Source of the DNA: Terriglobia bacterium
GTDB taxonomy: Bacteria > Acidobacteriota > Terriglobia > Bryobacterales > Bryobacteraceae
NCBI GenBank assembly: GCA_020073345.1
Contig: JAIQFI010000019.1
Coordinates: 1 to 64,000, forward strand
DNA: 64,000 nucleotides
Direction: 5' to 3'
Part shown: piece by piece, positions 25,098-34,010 of the stretch
Layout: each line of letters starts with the position of its first letter
Position numbering within the stretch: position 1 is the stretch's first letter
The notes under the pieces: generated by a model
Databases searched by the model: none
Told to the model about the DNA's origin: nothing
Seen by the model: the letters and a program-made list of their open reading frames with translations, nothing else
Made by a program: the position numbers and the translations under genes

Positions 25098-26000
25098 ATG
25101 ACACAACTCGTGTCGGGACAAGTTTCTGATCCGGACGACGGCATGCTCCGCATGTCGATCCTGGAGCATCTGGAGGAGCTGCGCACGCGCATCATTCGTG
25201 CGCTGATCGGCTTCGGCGTATGTTTCTTGGCCGCCATGGCCGAGGCGAATCCCTTGTGGAACTTCGTGAAGCGGCCGCTCAAAGCGGCGGTCGATCAGGT
25301 CCATGGCGACATCGTGGCGATCACGCCCACCGAACAGTTCTCCATCATCTGGGTGTGGACCCCGCTCATTGCGTCGATCTTTCTAGCCGCGCCCTGGGTG
25401 ATCTATCAAGTGTGGGCCTTCATCGCACCGGGCCTCTATCCTCGCGAACGAAAATGGGCGGTCCCGTTCATTCTGAGCACGGCGGGATTATTTCTGATCG
25501 GCGGATTGTTCGCCTACTTCATCGCGCTTCCGTCGACCCTGAGTCTTTTGTTGAGCATTGGCGCTCCGGACGTGAAGCCTACCATCTCGATCGACGCGTA
25601 CTTTACCACTTTCGTGAACGTGATGCTGGGTCTATCGGTGGTCTTCGAGCTGCCCGTAGCGATCTTTTTCCTGACGCTGATCCGCGTCGCATCGCCCAGC
25701 TTCCTGCTGCGGCACTCCGATTACGCGATTCTGGCGATCGTGATCCTGGCGTCGTTTATCACACTCACGCAGGACGCGGTCAATTTAGCCGTGTTGTCGG
25801 TGCCGATGATCCTGCTGTATTTCCTGGGCGTGTTTGCCAGTTTTCTGCTGGTGATGCGCTGGGAAAATCGCAAGTTTCCGTGGCGGATGTTCGGTTACTG
25901 GCTGCTGGCTGTGATCGCCGCGCTACTCATCGCCATCCTGGCCGCTGTGGCGGTGTTCGAGTATCACTTCGCCGCTCGCTGGCCGTTCCTGATCAAGTAA
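25098..26000 (+). CDS. tatC: Sec-independent translocase TatC, copy 2
   Basis: This 300-residue TatC is a close paralogue of the upstream copy over its whole length; long blocks such as FFLTLIRVASPSFLLR and PMILLYFLG are identical. It lacks the Pro-rich N-terminal extension. HLEELRTRI, APGLYPRERK and FELPVAIFFL are kept, but the TM5-side motif ITPTPDVFNL has become ITLTQDAVNL, losing both prolines while keeping Asp. The two copies may have specialised, for example as a heteromeric receptor or for different substrates; this is inference. A CGAGG site precedes the ATG at 25098. The stop codon is 4 bp from that of the convergent MBL-fold gene. Confidence 0.95.
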   Translation: MTQLVSGQVSDPDDGMLRMSILEHLEELRTRIIRALIGFGVCFLAAMAEANPLWNFVKRPLKAAVDQVHGDIVAITPTEQFSIIWVWTPLIASIFLAAPWVIYQVWAFIAPGLYPRERKWAVPFILSTAGLFLIGGLFAYFIALPSTLSLLLSIGAPDVKPTISIDAYFTTFVNVMLGLSVVFELPVAIFFLTLIRVASPSFLLRHSDYAILAIVILASFITLTQDAVNLAVLSVPMILLYFLGVFASFLLVMRWENRKFPWRMFGYWLLAVIAALLIAILAAVAVFEYHFAARWPFLIK

Positions 26001-26004
26001 AGCG

Positions 26005-27606
26005 TTACGACTTGCCCGCCGCGAACTTTAATTCCGCCAGCGGCACCTTGCGCGTCGCCGGATTCGGAAGATGAATCGGGATGATCCGGTCGACATCCAG
26101 CTTCAGTCGCTCGATGTTGGCCAGCAAGTTAACCTGATATTGGTTCGGATTCGGCACCGGAGCGGTGGGGACCGGATTCAGCACGTTGAACTCGTCCGCT
26201 TCGATCAGGGCCTTCTGCGCGGGCAAGTATGCCATCAGCATGGCCGAATTATGCGTGCTGTTCATCACGCGGTGCAGCTCGATGGTATGGGTTCCGTCGG
26301 TCAGGACTTTCTTGTCGCCGACGTATTCCACCTTGATCTTGGGCTTCGGGTTCTTCTTTTGCAGATTATCCGGAACCAGCGTGTGAGGGTTGGCAAGGAC
26401 CTTCTCGAAGTAGCCCTTGTTCCCCTGATTCGTGATGATGGTCGCGCCCTCGGCGACGAAGTCCCGCAGCCCTTGTGAATGATCGAAGTGCGCGTGCGTG
26501 TTGATGACGTACTTGATCGGCTTACCCGGAACCAGGCGCTTGGCCTCGCCGATAATCTGGTCCGCGCGCATATCGCCCGACGGGCCTTCGATCACGATGA
26601 TGTAGTCCTTGAAATTGGCCACCACGGCGCCGTAGCCGCCCGTGACCAGCCAGAAGCCGCCGCCCAGATCTTCACTTTCAATTGCCGCGGGAGCGCCGCG
26701 CCCACCGCCACCCGGACCTCCCGGTCCACCTTTTCCGGCACCCGGACCACCCTTGCCTTTTCCATCGCCACCCGCAAACTCGGGAGGAGCACCCTTGCCC
26801 TTACCGTCGCCACCCTTCGCGCCACCCGGACCGCCAGGGCCACCGGGACCGCCCCTACCGCCGCGGCCCGCTGGAGGCGTCATGTCTACCGGCTGGTTGA
26901 CCTTTACATCGGCAACCGCGATTTCCCAGATCTTGGGACCACCCTGGCGTTGCACGATACTGGTCGGGAACTTCACGCCGCCGAAGTCTTTGTAGTTGGT
27001 GAAGGTCGCTTCCCACTTGATGTCGCCGAGCATGCCATTGTCGATTAGGGTTTCCACTTTTTCGACGAGACCCTGATCGTTGATGTAGCCCTTCACATTG
27101 GTTTTGTAGGCTGTGCCATTTTCCATCGGGAAGGTGAGCACGGTGAGCTTTTTCTCTTTGGAGGCCGTGGCGTTCTTTTCCAGAGCCATCTTCAAGAAGC
27201 CCAGGGGCAGCATGGCAAACTGAATCTGGTTATTGAAATTGTTGGCAGTAGTGACGGCGACTGCGCCGGTTTGCGAGGGTGCCGGGCAGGTAGTTCCCGC
27301 CCCGCCACATTGGTTGGCAGGTTCCCCTTCCGCGCGATCGCGAACATCGCGCCAGCCTTTCGCATCGAAGTCGACCGAGCGAGTCCAGTTCTTGCTGGCG
27401 GTCCAGCGCCAGCGATCGGCCTGGGGACTGTAGGCCTGCCCCACGGAGCCATCTCCGCCTTCGCCGGAAATCGTTAGCGTCTTCACGGTTTCGACGCCCA
27501 TGGCTTTCATGGACTTATCGACCGCGGACTTCAAATCGCTTTGCGCGGAAACCACCCAGACCAACACGGTCGCGAGTCCGGCAGCAATGAGAACCTTCTT
27601 GAACAT
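26005..27606 (-). CDS. Exported MBL-fold hydrolase with Gly-rich linker
   Basis: The 533-residue protein has a signal peptide (FKKVLIAAGLATVLVWVVSA), an N-terminal beta-rich domain of about 230 residues, a Gly/Pro/Lys linker of about 80 residues (about 245-325) with repeats of GGPGGPG and GKGKG, and a C-terminal metallo-beta-lactamase domain with THAHFDHSQG as the zinc site. It is related to subclass B3 or quinoprotein-relay-type MBL hydrolases of unknown substrate. The start is ATG at 27606: GGAGG lies 5-9 nt upstream, whereas the GTG at 27618 overlaps that site. On the minus strand a TATACT box is at 27683-27678, giving a leader of about 65 nt. Confidence 0.8.
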   Translation of the reverse strand: MFKKVLIAAGLATVLVWVVSAQSDLKSAVDKSMKAMGVETVKTLTISGEGGDGSVGQAYSPQADRWRWTASKNWTRSVDFDAKGWRDVRDRAEGEPANQCGGAGTTCPAPSQTGAVAVTTANNFNNQIQFAMLPLGFLKMALEKNATASKEKKLTVLTFPMENGTAYKTNVKGYINDQGLVEKVETLIDNGMLGDIKWEATFTNYKDFGGVKFPTSIVQRQGGPKIWEIAVADVKVNQPVDMTPPAGRGGRGGPGGPGGPGGAKGGDGKGKGAPPEFAGGDGKGKGGPGAGKGGPGGPGGGGRGAPAAIESEDLGGGFWLVTGGYGAVVANFKDYIIVIEGPSGDMRADQIIGEAKRLVPGKPIKYVINTHAHFDHSQGLRDFVAEGATIITNQGNKGYFEKVLANPHTLVPDNLQKKNPKPKIKVEYVGDKKVLTDGTHTIELHRVMNSTHNSAMLMAYLPAQKALIEADEFNVLNPVPTAPVPNPNQYQVNLLANIERLKLDVDRIIPIHLPNPATRKVPLAELKFAAGKS

Positions 27607-27707
27607 ACTCGCCTCCACACTCTAATCCACAAGGGATGAATGCCCGGGGTGTATCTGCGGTCTCCGGGCCACGGGTCAGTATAGCACCAGCTGTGTGGGC
27701 TGCCGCT

Positions 27708-28757
27708 TCAGATGCCGCTGGTGCGGATCCAGAAGCTCTCGCTCCACTTGCCGCCCGGCGGGATCATCTGCAAATCCGGGTACTTGCCTTCGTGGGCCAG
27801 GTTGACGGCGCTGGTGATTCCAGTCATGGGCTCGAAGCAAATAAACGGCTGCGGCTGCCCGTTGGGAGCGTTGGGTTCCCAGACCACGGCTACCGGGTAC
27901 TTCGGTCCGAACATGGTCTCGACTCTCTTGGGCTCTTTCTCGCCCGGAGATTCGATAGAAAAGACCGCACGGCCGTCGGCGTCGCGTTGCAGATCGATGA
28001 AGCCGTCGTCCAGCGTGCGGCCTCGCAGCGGGAATTTTTCGGGAATGTCCATGGCGCGGTACTCGCCGGTGGGAATCAGGCGATTGTCGGCGACCACGCG
28101 GCGTCTAGCGGGAATGTGCCCGGTCCATTCGTCACGTGGAAGATCCGGAATCCGGTAATAGGGATGGAACCCGATCGCCACCGGCATCGGATCGTGGCTC
28201 AGGTTGGTCACGGTTACGTGTACTTCCAGCACGCCGTCCTTGAGCGTGTAGGTCATCTCGTACTCGTGCGCGAAGGGCCACTGGGCCATCAATTCGGGGT
28301 ATCGCCAGAATTCCAGACGGCTGGTGGTGCGGGCCGACCGCTTGTCCCCGACAACGCTGACCACCTGCCAGTACGGCGAGCTCGACAGCAGCCCGTGGAT
28401 CGGATTGGCTCCGCGCACGTTGCCCAGGTCCATGTCGAAGGCGTATTTCTTGCCGTTGGCCCAGAAGTCTTGTTCGTTGAGGCGGTTCGCCCACGGCGCC
28501 AGGAAGGGGATGCCGCTTAACTGCGGGTTTTTTTGAAACTCCGACACGTCGGCGTAGGGGAAGTACAGGATGTTCTTCCCATGGACGTTCATTTCGTAGG
28601 CGGTGTTGCCGACCGACGGCACGATCGCGACCTCCACGCCGTGCTCGGGATCGGCGAGGCGGACGACGGGGATGCCGTGGTCGGTGGTCCGCTCGGCTTT
28701 ATAGTCTTGCGCAAAAGATACGAACGACAGCGCCAGCAGTACAGCAATCCGGATCAT
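27708..28757 (-). CDS. Exported aldose 1-epimerase-like protein
   Basis: The 349-residue protein has a signal peptide (IRIAVLLALSFVSFAQ) and a galactose mutarotase-like beta-sandwich. Supporting motifs are FLAPWANRLNEQDFWANGKKY, NPIHGLLSSSPYW with the substrate-binding His, and VAIGFHPYYRIPD with the second His; the C-terminal CFEPMTG supplies an acidic residue like the general base Glu. It probably interconverts alpha and beta anomers of a sugar in the periplasm. The frame stays open another 860 bp upstream, antisense to the TIM-barrel gene, but only the part from 28757 looks like protein. A TATACT hexamer ends 6 nt before this ATG, suggesting a leaderless mRNA. Confidence 0.85.
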   Translation of the reverse strand: MIRIAVLLALSFVSFAQDYKAERTTDHGIPVVRLADPEHGVEVAIVPSVGNTAYEMNVHGKNILYFPYADVSEFQKNPQLSGIPFLAPWANRLNEQDFWANGKKYAFDMDLGNVRGANPIHGLLSSSPYWQVVSVVGDKRSARTTSRLEFWRYPELMAQWPFAHEYEMTYTLKDGVLEVHVTVTNLSHDPMPVAIGFHPYYRIPDLPRDEWTGHIPARRRVVADNRLIPTGEYRAMDIPEKFPLRGRTLDDGFIDLQRDADGRAVFSIESPGEKEPKRVETMFGPKYPVAVVWEPNAPNGQPQPFICFEPMTGITSAVNLAHEGKYPDLQMIPPGGKWSESFWIRTSGI

Positions 28758-28763
28758 GCAGTG

Positions 28764-28787
28764 AGTATAATGCAGCGGGGGTATAGT
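28764..28787. promoter_or_regulatory. Divergent -10 boxes with leaderless spacing on both strands
   Basis: On the minus strand TATACT (28769 to 28764) ends 6 nt before the ATG of the aldose-epimerase-like gene. On the plus strand TATAGT (28782-28787) ends 6 nt before the ATG of the TIM-barrel gene, and a perfect TATAAT lies at 28766-28771. Only 36 bp separate the two start codons, and neither gene has a clear Shine-Dalgarno sequence. Confidence 0.55.
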
Positions 28788-28793
28788 TAAACG

Positions 28794-29666
28794 ATGAACC
28801 GCAGAGACTTCGCAACCACCTTGGCCGCCGGTCTGGCCACCACGGGAATCGCCTCGGCACAGGCTCCCACGCCTGTGAAGCGCAACAACCGCATCAAGCA
28901 AGGCTGCATGCGCACCAATTTCCCGAACACCATGTCCTTCGACGATATGTGCCGCGTCGCGGCCGAACAGGGCATCCACGGCTTCGATATGATCGGGCCC
29001 AATGACTGGCCCACGCTCAAGAAATATGGCCTGAAAAACCTGATGGGCACAACGGGCGGTGTCACCTTCGAGAACGGGATCATCCGCAAGGAGTTTCACG
29101 ACGCCTTGGAGAAATCCGTTGGCGCGAACCTCGATCAGTGCGCCGCGGCAGGCATCCCGAATATGATCACGGTCGGCGGCCAGCGCCGGGGAATGTCCTA
29201 CGAAGAGGGCGCGGACAATGCCGTCGCGTTCTTCAATCGCATCAAGGCGCACGCCGAGGATAAGCAGGTCACCGTCTGCATGGAGATCATGAACAGCAAG
29301 TTCATGGACGCGTCCATCGGGCGTTGGGACCAGATTTGCGATCACCTGGCCTGGGGCGTGGGCGTGGTTAAACGCGTGAACTCGCCGCGCGTGAAGATGC
29401 TGTTCGACATTTATCACGTGCAGATTATGGATGGCGATGTGGTGCATCACATCCGCGAAAATATCCAGTACATCTCGCACTTCCACACCGGAGGCGTTCC
29501 GGACCGGCATGAGATCGACGAGACGCAGGAGCTGAACTACCGCTTTATCGCGCAGGCGATCGTGGATGCAGGGTTCACTGGGTACGTCTCGCACGAATAT
29601 CGTCCCGCGCCGGGCCACGATCCGGTGCAGAGCCTGAAGCGCGCGATCGAGATCATGGACGTTTAG
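28794..29666 (+). CDS. Tat-exported hydroxypyruvate isomerase-like TIM barrel
   Basis: The 290-residue protein has a twin-arginine signal (NRRDFATTLAAGLATTGIASA) and an AP-endonuclease-2/xylose-isomerase-like TIM barrel. Metal and catalytic acids appear in VCMEIMNSKFMD, KMLFDIYHVQIMDGD, HFHTGGVPDRHEID and YVSHEYRPAPG. It resembles hydroxypyruvate isomerase or sugar phosphate isomerase/epimerase proteins, but phosphorylated substrates are unlikely in the periplasm, so a free sugar or keto-sugar is more plausible. Its stop codon shares TTAG with the convergent amidohydrolase. A second Tat-exported TIM barrel lies 3.5 kb downstream. Confidence 0.85.
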   Translation: MNRRDFATTLAAGLATTGIASAQAPTPVKRNNRIKQGCMRTNFPNTMSFDDMCRVAAEQGIHGFDMIGPNDWPTLKKYGLKNLMGTTGGVTFENGIIRKEFHDALEKSVGANLDQCAAAGIPNMITVGGQRRGMSYEEGADNAVAFFNRIKAHAEDKQVTVCMEIMNSKFMDASIGRWDQICDHLAWGVGVVKRVNSPRVKMLFDIYHVQIMDGDVVHHIRENIQYISHFHTGGVPDRHEIDETQELNYRFIAQAIVDAGFTGYVSHEYRPAPGHDPVQSLKRAIEIMDV

Positions 29667-31306
29667 CGCAGATCATCATAGACCACTTTGCCGTCGACGA
29701 CGGTAAGCACCGACTTGAGCTTCTTGATGGCTTCATCGGGAACCTTGGCGGAGTCGAAGTAATCATCGCTCAGAGCGATCAGATCGCCCAGTTTGCCGAC
29801 CTCGATTGACCCGAGCTGGCTTTCTTCGCGCAGGAACCAGCCGTTCTCGACCGTGTAGAGCCTCAGCGCTTCCGCGCGCGTGACCTGCTGTTTATCGTTG
29901 ATCAGCACGCCGGAGGAATTCTTGCCGGTGACCATGTAATAGATGATGAGCCACGGATTGAGAGTCGAAATCTGCGCGGAGTCCGATCCAGCGCCGGCGT
30001 GGATGCCGCTATCGAGGATCATGCGCAGCGGCGGACCGGCTCCCGCGGCGCCTGCCAGATACCCGAAGGGATGCACCGCGATGGCGGCGCCGAGAGACTT
30101 GAAGCGGTTTAGCGTCGCCTGATCGATGCGGGGGGCATGCGCGATGGACCAGCGCAGGTCTCTGATGGGAGTGACGGCGTTCACTTTTTCGAACGTCGAC
30201 GCCGTCAATTGGTCCTCCACCGGTGACAAGCTGTGCTGCTGGAACGCCCAGCCCTGCTTGGCGATCAACTGGAGCGCGGTTTCATAGTTGGCCGGCATGG
30301 TGGCGGGTCCGAACAGCGGCCATTGTGAAGCGAACTCGCCGATTCCGGAAACCTTCAGCATGTCGTCGCCGAGACCGGGGAAGATGTTGTACATGCGCTG
30401 CTTCAACATGGGGACGTCGGGCCGCGTGTCCATGCTCAGGAAGAAGATGCGCAGGCGCGTGGTCATTTTGCCTTGCTGGTGGAGCGCCTGGAAGGCGTCG
30501 TACATGCGGAACGGATCGGCGGTCGCCAGGCCGTCGAAGGTGAACGAGTCCTGGATATCCGCCATGCCGGGAGGAAGGAAGGCCCCCATATCCACGTTGG
30601 TCGTCAAACCTACGCTGGCCGCGTACGCCATGGCGTCCACAGTTCCACGTTTCTGATCTTCGAACGTCTGTATGGCGCGCAGCGCGTTCAACGCGGCGAC
30701 GGAAGGCGCGTTCGCGGCGATGGTGCCGGTATCGTTCACCGCTACGCCCTTGCTGGTGAAGAACGCTTTCGCGCGCGTGTTAACCGCCGCTGGTCCGGTA
30801 AAGGCCTGATAGACGATCACGGGATGATTCGGCGCGGCGGCATCGAGCTCGGCCGACGTGGGTAGGCGCTTTTCCGCGAACTGAACCTGGTTCCAGCCGC
30901 CCATGGCGGTGATGAACTCTCCGGCGGGTACCGACTTGGCCCGTGCCGCGATTGCCGTCTGGACATCTTTAATGGAACCGGCAGTTTCCAGACGCGTGTC
31001 ATGGCCCGGCCGGATTCCCAGCAGGACAATGTGGTTGTGATTATCGATCAGCCCGGGCGTGACGGTGCGCCCGCGCAGGTTGATGGCGCGCGTGCAGGGG
31101 CTGGTGCGTGTCTCGCCGTTGCGGCCGACCGCGGTGAATCGGCCGTTCTGGATGATGACCTCAGAGACCACAGTGTTCTGCCGGTCCATGGTCATGATCT
31201 TGCCGTTGGTGAGGTGCAGATCGCGCGAGCCGGCGCAGCGCGCCTCTTGAACTTGTGCGTGAACCAAGCCGACCCCGGCTGCTACGATAAATAGAAATCG
31301 ACACAT
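29663..31306 (-). CDS. Exported YtcJ-like amidohydrolase
   Basis: The 547-residue protein has a signal peptide (CRFLFIVAAGVGLVHAQ) and an amidohydrolase-superfamily barrel: GRTVTPGLIDNHNHIVLLG at the first metal site, WSIAHAPRID in the middle, and GAGSDSAQISTLNPW near the end. The composite beta-sandwich with VDGKVVYDD at the C-terminus is usual for YtcJ/NfdA-type enzymes, which hydrolyse N-acyl or formamide bonds. The frame is open further upstream but the signal peptide fixes the start at 31306. This ATG overlaps the divergent cytochrome gene's ATG by two bases. A TATACT box (31318 to 31313) ends 6 nt before it, inside that gene. Confidence 0.85.
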   Translation of the reverse strand: MCRFLFIVAAGVGLVHAQVQEARCAGSRDLHLTNGKIMTMDRQNTVVSEVIIQNGRFTAVGRNGETRTSPCTRAINLRGRTVTPGLIDNHNHIVLLGIRPGHDTRLETAGSIKDVQTAIAARAKSVPAGEFITAMGGWNQVQFAEKRLPTSAELDAAAPNHPVIVYQAFTGPAAVNTRAKAFFTSKGVAVNDTGTIAANAPSVAALNALRAIQTFEDQKRGTVDAMAYAASVGLTTNVDMGAFLPPGMADIQDSFTFDGLATADPFRMYDAFQALHQQGKMTTRLRIFFLSMDTRPDVPMLKQRMYNIFPGLGDDMLKVSGIGEFASQWPLFGPATMPANYETALQLIAKQGWAFQQHSLSPVEDQLTASTFEKVNAVTPIRDLRWSIAHAPRIDQATLNRFKSLGAAIAVHPFGYLAGAAGAGPPLRMILDSGIHAGAGSDSAQISTLNPWLIIYYMVTGKNSSGVLINDKQQVTRAEALRLYTVENGWFLREESQLGSIEVGKLGDLIALSDDYFDSAKVPDEAIKKLKSVLTVVDGKVVYDDLR

Positions 31307-33110
31307 GATCCGAGTATATTTGCTGGCCGTGGCGGTTGGGACTTCGCTCTTTGCAGCGCCGGCGGGCGAAGAAGTCTTCAAGCAGCGTTGCGCCGGCTGC
31401 CACGAGCAGAACAATACCCGCATTCCAAGCGTAGAGGTCCTGCATAGAATGCCCGCCGCCCGTATCCTGCGCACGCTCAACTGGGGTGTGATGGGGAACG
31501 TGGCGTACACCATGAGCATCGCCGAGCGGGAAGCCGTGGCGTCGTATCTGGGAACACACGACCCGCCTAACCCGGTACCGCCCGCGGCGTTCTGTGCCGA
31601 TCGCGCGGTGCGCTTCGCAACAGACGCGAAAGCAAAATCACAACCGCAATGGAACGGCTGGAGTCCCTCCGCGAACAACACTCGCTACCAGAGCACCCAG
31701 GCCGGCGGCATTACCATCGATGGCGTGCAGCAACTGAAGCTAAAGTGGGCTTTCGCCTATGACGGCGACACCACGGCATTCGCCGAGCCGACCATCCTCG
31801 ACGGAAATCTGTTCACCGGGAGCGCGGGCGGCGTGATCCACGCGCTGGACGCGAAGACCGGCTGCATCCGTTGGACCTACGATGCGAAGGGGCCGGTGCG
31901 CGCATCGATCCGGGCAGTCAGTAGGGGCAAAGGCTACTCGCTACTGTTTGGCGATCAGCTCGGGTGGTTTTATTCCCTGGACGCAGCCACCGGGAAGGAG
32001 TTGTGGAAGAAAAAGATCGACGAACACGATGCCGCGCGATTGACCGGCTCGCCCGTAGAGTACGAGGGAACCGTGTTTGTGCCGGTGGCGTCCTGGGAGG
32101 AGAATCGGGCCAGCTCCGCCGACTATCCGTGCTGCACATTTCGCGGCGGCGTAGCCGCGCTGCGCGTCCGCGACGGGTCAGTGGTCTGGCGCACCTACAC
32201 GGTGGATGTTCCCAAGCAGACCGGCAAGCTGTGGGGGCCTTCCGGGGCGCCGGTCTGGTCGGCGCCCACGCTGGATGTCGCGCGCGGGCTGCTGTATGTC
32301 ACCACCGGCGACAACTATTCGCCACCTGCGACGGCCACGAGCGATGCTGTGCTGGCGCTGGATTCGAAGACGGGAAAAATAGTGTGGTCGCGGCAGCTCA
32401 CCCCGGGCGACATCTTCAGCGGCGGATGTTCGCGGCAGGAGATCGCGTGCGGACCGGATTTCGATTTCGGCTCGTCGGCGATTTTGGTCCACTCCGGGAA
32501 TCGCGACATTTTGCTGGCCGGCCAGAAATCGGGCATCGTCTACGGCCTGGATCCCATGCGCAAAGGCGAAATCCTGTGGCAGATCCGCGTCGGCAAGGGA
32601 AGCACAAACGGCGGAGTTCAATGGGGCATGGCGGCGGATGGCCAGAATGTCTACGCTGCCGTCTCCGATCTGGCACGCGCACGGGTGCAGAGTAACGATC
32701 CCGCGGACTTGCGCACCTCCAATCTCGACCCCAATGAGGGCGGCGGCTTGTACGCGATTCGGATCGCCGACGGCATCAAAGCCTGGTACGCCGAGCCGCA
32801 GCATACTTGTCCCGCGGAGAGGCCTGGTTGCAGCCCGGCGCAGCCCGCCGCGGTTACCGTGACGCCGGGGATCGTTTTTTCCGGCTCGGTGGACGGTCAT
32901 ATGCGGGCATATTCTTCCGAGGACGGGACGATTCTCTGGGATTTCGACACGGCCCGCGAATATGCCACCGTCAACGGCGTGAAAGGCCGCGGTGGGTCGA
33001 TCGACGGACCGGGCGCGGTGGTGGTGGGCGGAATGGTTTACGTCAACTCCGGCTACTCGCGCCAGAACGGCACGCCGGGGAACGTGCTGCTCGCGTTCGG
33101 AACAGATTAG
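31305..33110 (+). CDS. Exported PQQ-type quinohemoprotein (cytochrome c plus beta-propeller)
   Basis: The 601-residue protein has a signal peptide, a short cytochrome c domain with heme motif CAGCH (Cys29, Cys32, His33), and an eight-bladed PQQ propeller from about residue 110. Propeller W-motif segments include VIHALDAKTGCIRWTYDA, FYSLDAATGKELWKKKI and DAVLALDSKTGKIVW. This order (cytochrome N-terminal) resembles polyvinyl-alcohol dehydrogenase and related quinohemoprotein alcohol dehydrogenases. It should oxidise an alcohol, polyol or sugar in the periplasm and pass electrons to the heme. No PQQ biosynthesis gene is in the window. The ATG at 31305 overlaps the divergent gene's start codon. 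Confidence 0.85.
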   Translation: MIRVYLLAVAVGTSLFAAPAGEEVFKQRCAGCHEQNNTRIPSVEVLHRMPAARILRTLNWGVMGNVAYTMSIAEREAVASYLGTHDPPNPVPPAAFCADRAVRFATDAKAKSQPQWNGWSPSANNTRYQSTQAGGITIDGVQQLKLKWAFAYDGDTTAFAEPTILDGNLFTGSAGGVIHALDAKTGCIRWTYDAKGPVRASIRAVSRGKGYSLLFGDQLGWFYSLDAATGKELWKKKIDEHDAARLTGSPVEYEGTVFVPVASWEENRASSADYPCCTFRGGVAALRVRDGSVVWRTYTVDVPKQTGKLWGPSGAPVWSAPTLDVARGLLYVTTGDNYSPPATATSDAVLALDSKTGKIVWSRQLTPGDIFSGGCSRQEIACGPDFDFGSSAILVHSGNRDILLAGQKSGIVYGLDPMRKGEILWQIRVGKGSTNGGVQWGMAADGQNVYAAVSDLARARVQSNDPADLRTSNLDPNEGGGLYAIRIADGIKAWYAEPQHTCPAERPGCSPAQPAAVTVTPGIVFSGSVDGHMRAYSSEDGTILWDFDTAREYATVNGVKGRGGSIDGPGAVVVGGMVYVNSGYSRQNGTPGNVLLAFGTD

Positions 33111-33152
33111 TACCCGCGCGGCGATGTACAATTTGCCTGATAGGAGACTCGC

Positions 33153-34010
33153 ATGTACACGCGCCGTGACTTCGGCAAAATCGCGTTAGCCGCACTGCCG
33201 GCTTCCAGTCTGGTCGCACAAAAGAAGATCAATTCGACCGTCGCCGGCGTCCTGATCGGCGCGCAGAGTTACAGCTTCCGCGAGAAGCCCCTGGACGGCG
33301 TGATTCAGGCCATGACCGACATCGGCCTGGGCGAATGCGAGTTGTTTTCACCGCACATCGAGCCCAAAGGCGTATCGCGCGACGATCTGCGCAAATGGCG
33401 TTTGACGGTGCCGCTCGACGAAATCAAGGCCGTGCGGAAGAAATTCAACGACGCCGGCATCAATCTCTACGCGTTTAATCTCAGTTTTAACGACAGTTTC
33501 ACCGACGAGGAGATCGATCGCGGATTCGATATCGCCAAAGCGCTGGGCGTGGGAGTGATCACCGCGTCGGCCACTGTGACGTCGGCCAAGCGCATCGCGC
33601 CCTTCGCGGACAAACACAACATGATCGTGGCTTTTCACGGGCACTCTGACGTGAAGGATCCCAATCAGTTCGCTAAGCCCGAAGCCTTCGCCCAGGCCCT
33701 GGCGATGTCTAAGAAATTTGCGATCAATCTGGACATCGGGCACTTCGTGGCGGCCAACTACGATCCGGTGGAATACATCAAGGCCCAGCACGAGCATATC
33801 CTCGTCCTGCATTTGAAAGACCGAAAGCGCGATCAGGGTCCGAACACACCTTGGGGCCAGGGCGATACTCCCATCAAGCAGGTGCTCCAGCTTCTCAAGA
33901 AAGAAAAGTATCCGATGCGGGCGCTGATCGAGTACGAGTATCGGGGAGCGAGCGATTCCGTCACCGAGGTGAAGAAATGCTTCGAGTATTGCAAAGAAGC
34001 GCTAGCTTAG
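33153..34010 (+). CDS. Tat-exported sugar phosphate isomerase/epimerase-like TIM barrel
   Basis: The 285-residue protein has a twin-arginine signal ([22 protein letters not shown]) and an AP-endonuclase-2 family TIM barrel with [62 protein letters not shown] and [11 protein letters not shown], which supply the His, Asp and Glu metal ligands. The substrate is unknown. Because it is exported and sits between two PQQ proteins and a diheme cytochrome, it probably handles a periplasmic oxidised sugar. TAGGAGA precedes the ATG, with TACAAT at 33127-33132 as a possible -10 box. The diheme cytochrome gene starts inside its last 34 bp. Confidence 0.85.
   Translation: MYTRRDFGKIALAALPASSLVAQKKINSTVAGVLIGAQSYSFREKPLDGVIQAMTDIGLGECELFSPHIEPKGVSRDDLRKWRLTVPLDEIKAVRKKFNDAGINLYAFNLSFNDSFTDEEIDRGFDIAKALGVGVITASATVTSAKRIAPFADKHNMIVAFHGHSDVKDPNQFAKPEAFAQALAMSKKFAINLDIGHFVAANYDPVEYIKAQHEHILVLHLKDRKRDQGPNTPWGQGDTPIKQVLQLLKKEKYPMRALIEYEYRGASDSVTEVKKCFEYCKEALA

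Noticed and set aside
28758-29618. Upstream extension of the aldose-epimerase-like reading frame by 287 codons
   Set aside because: The extension is antisense to the Tat-exported TIM barrel, and a signal peptide begins at 28757.
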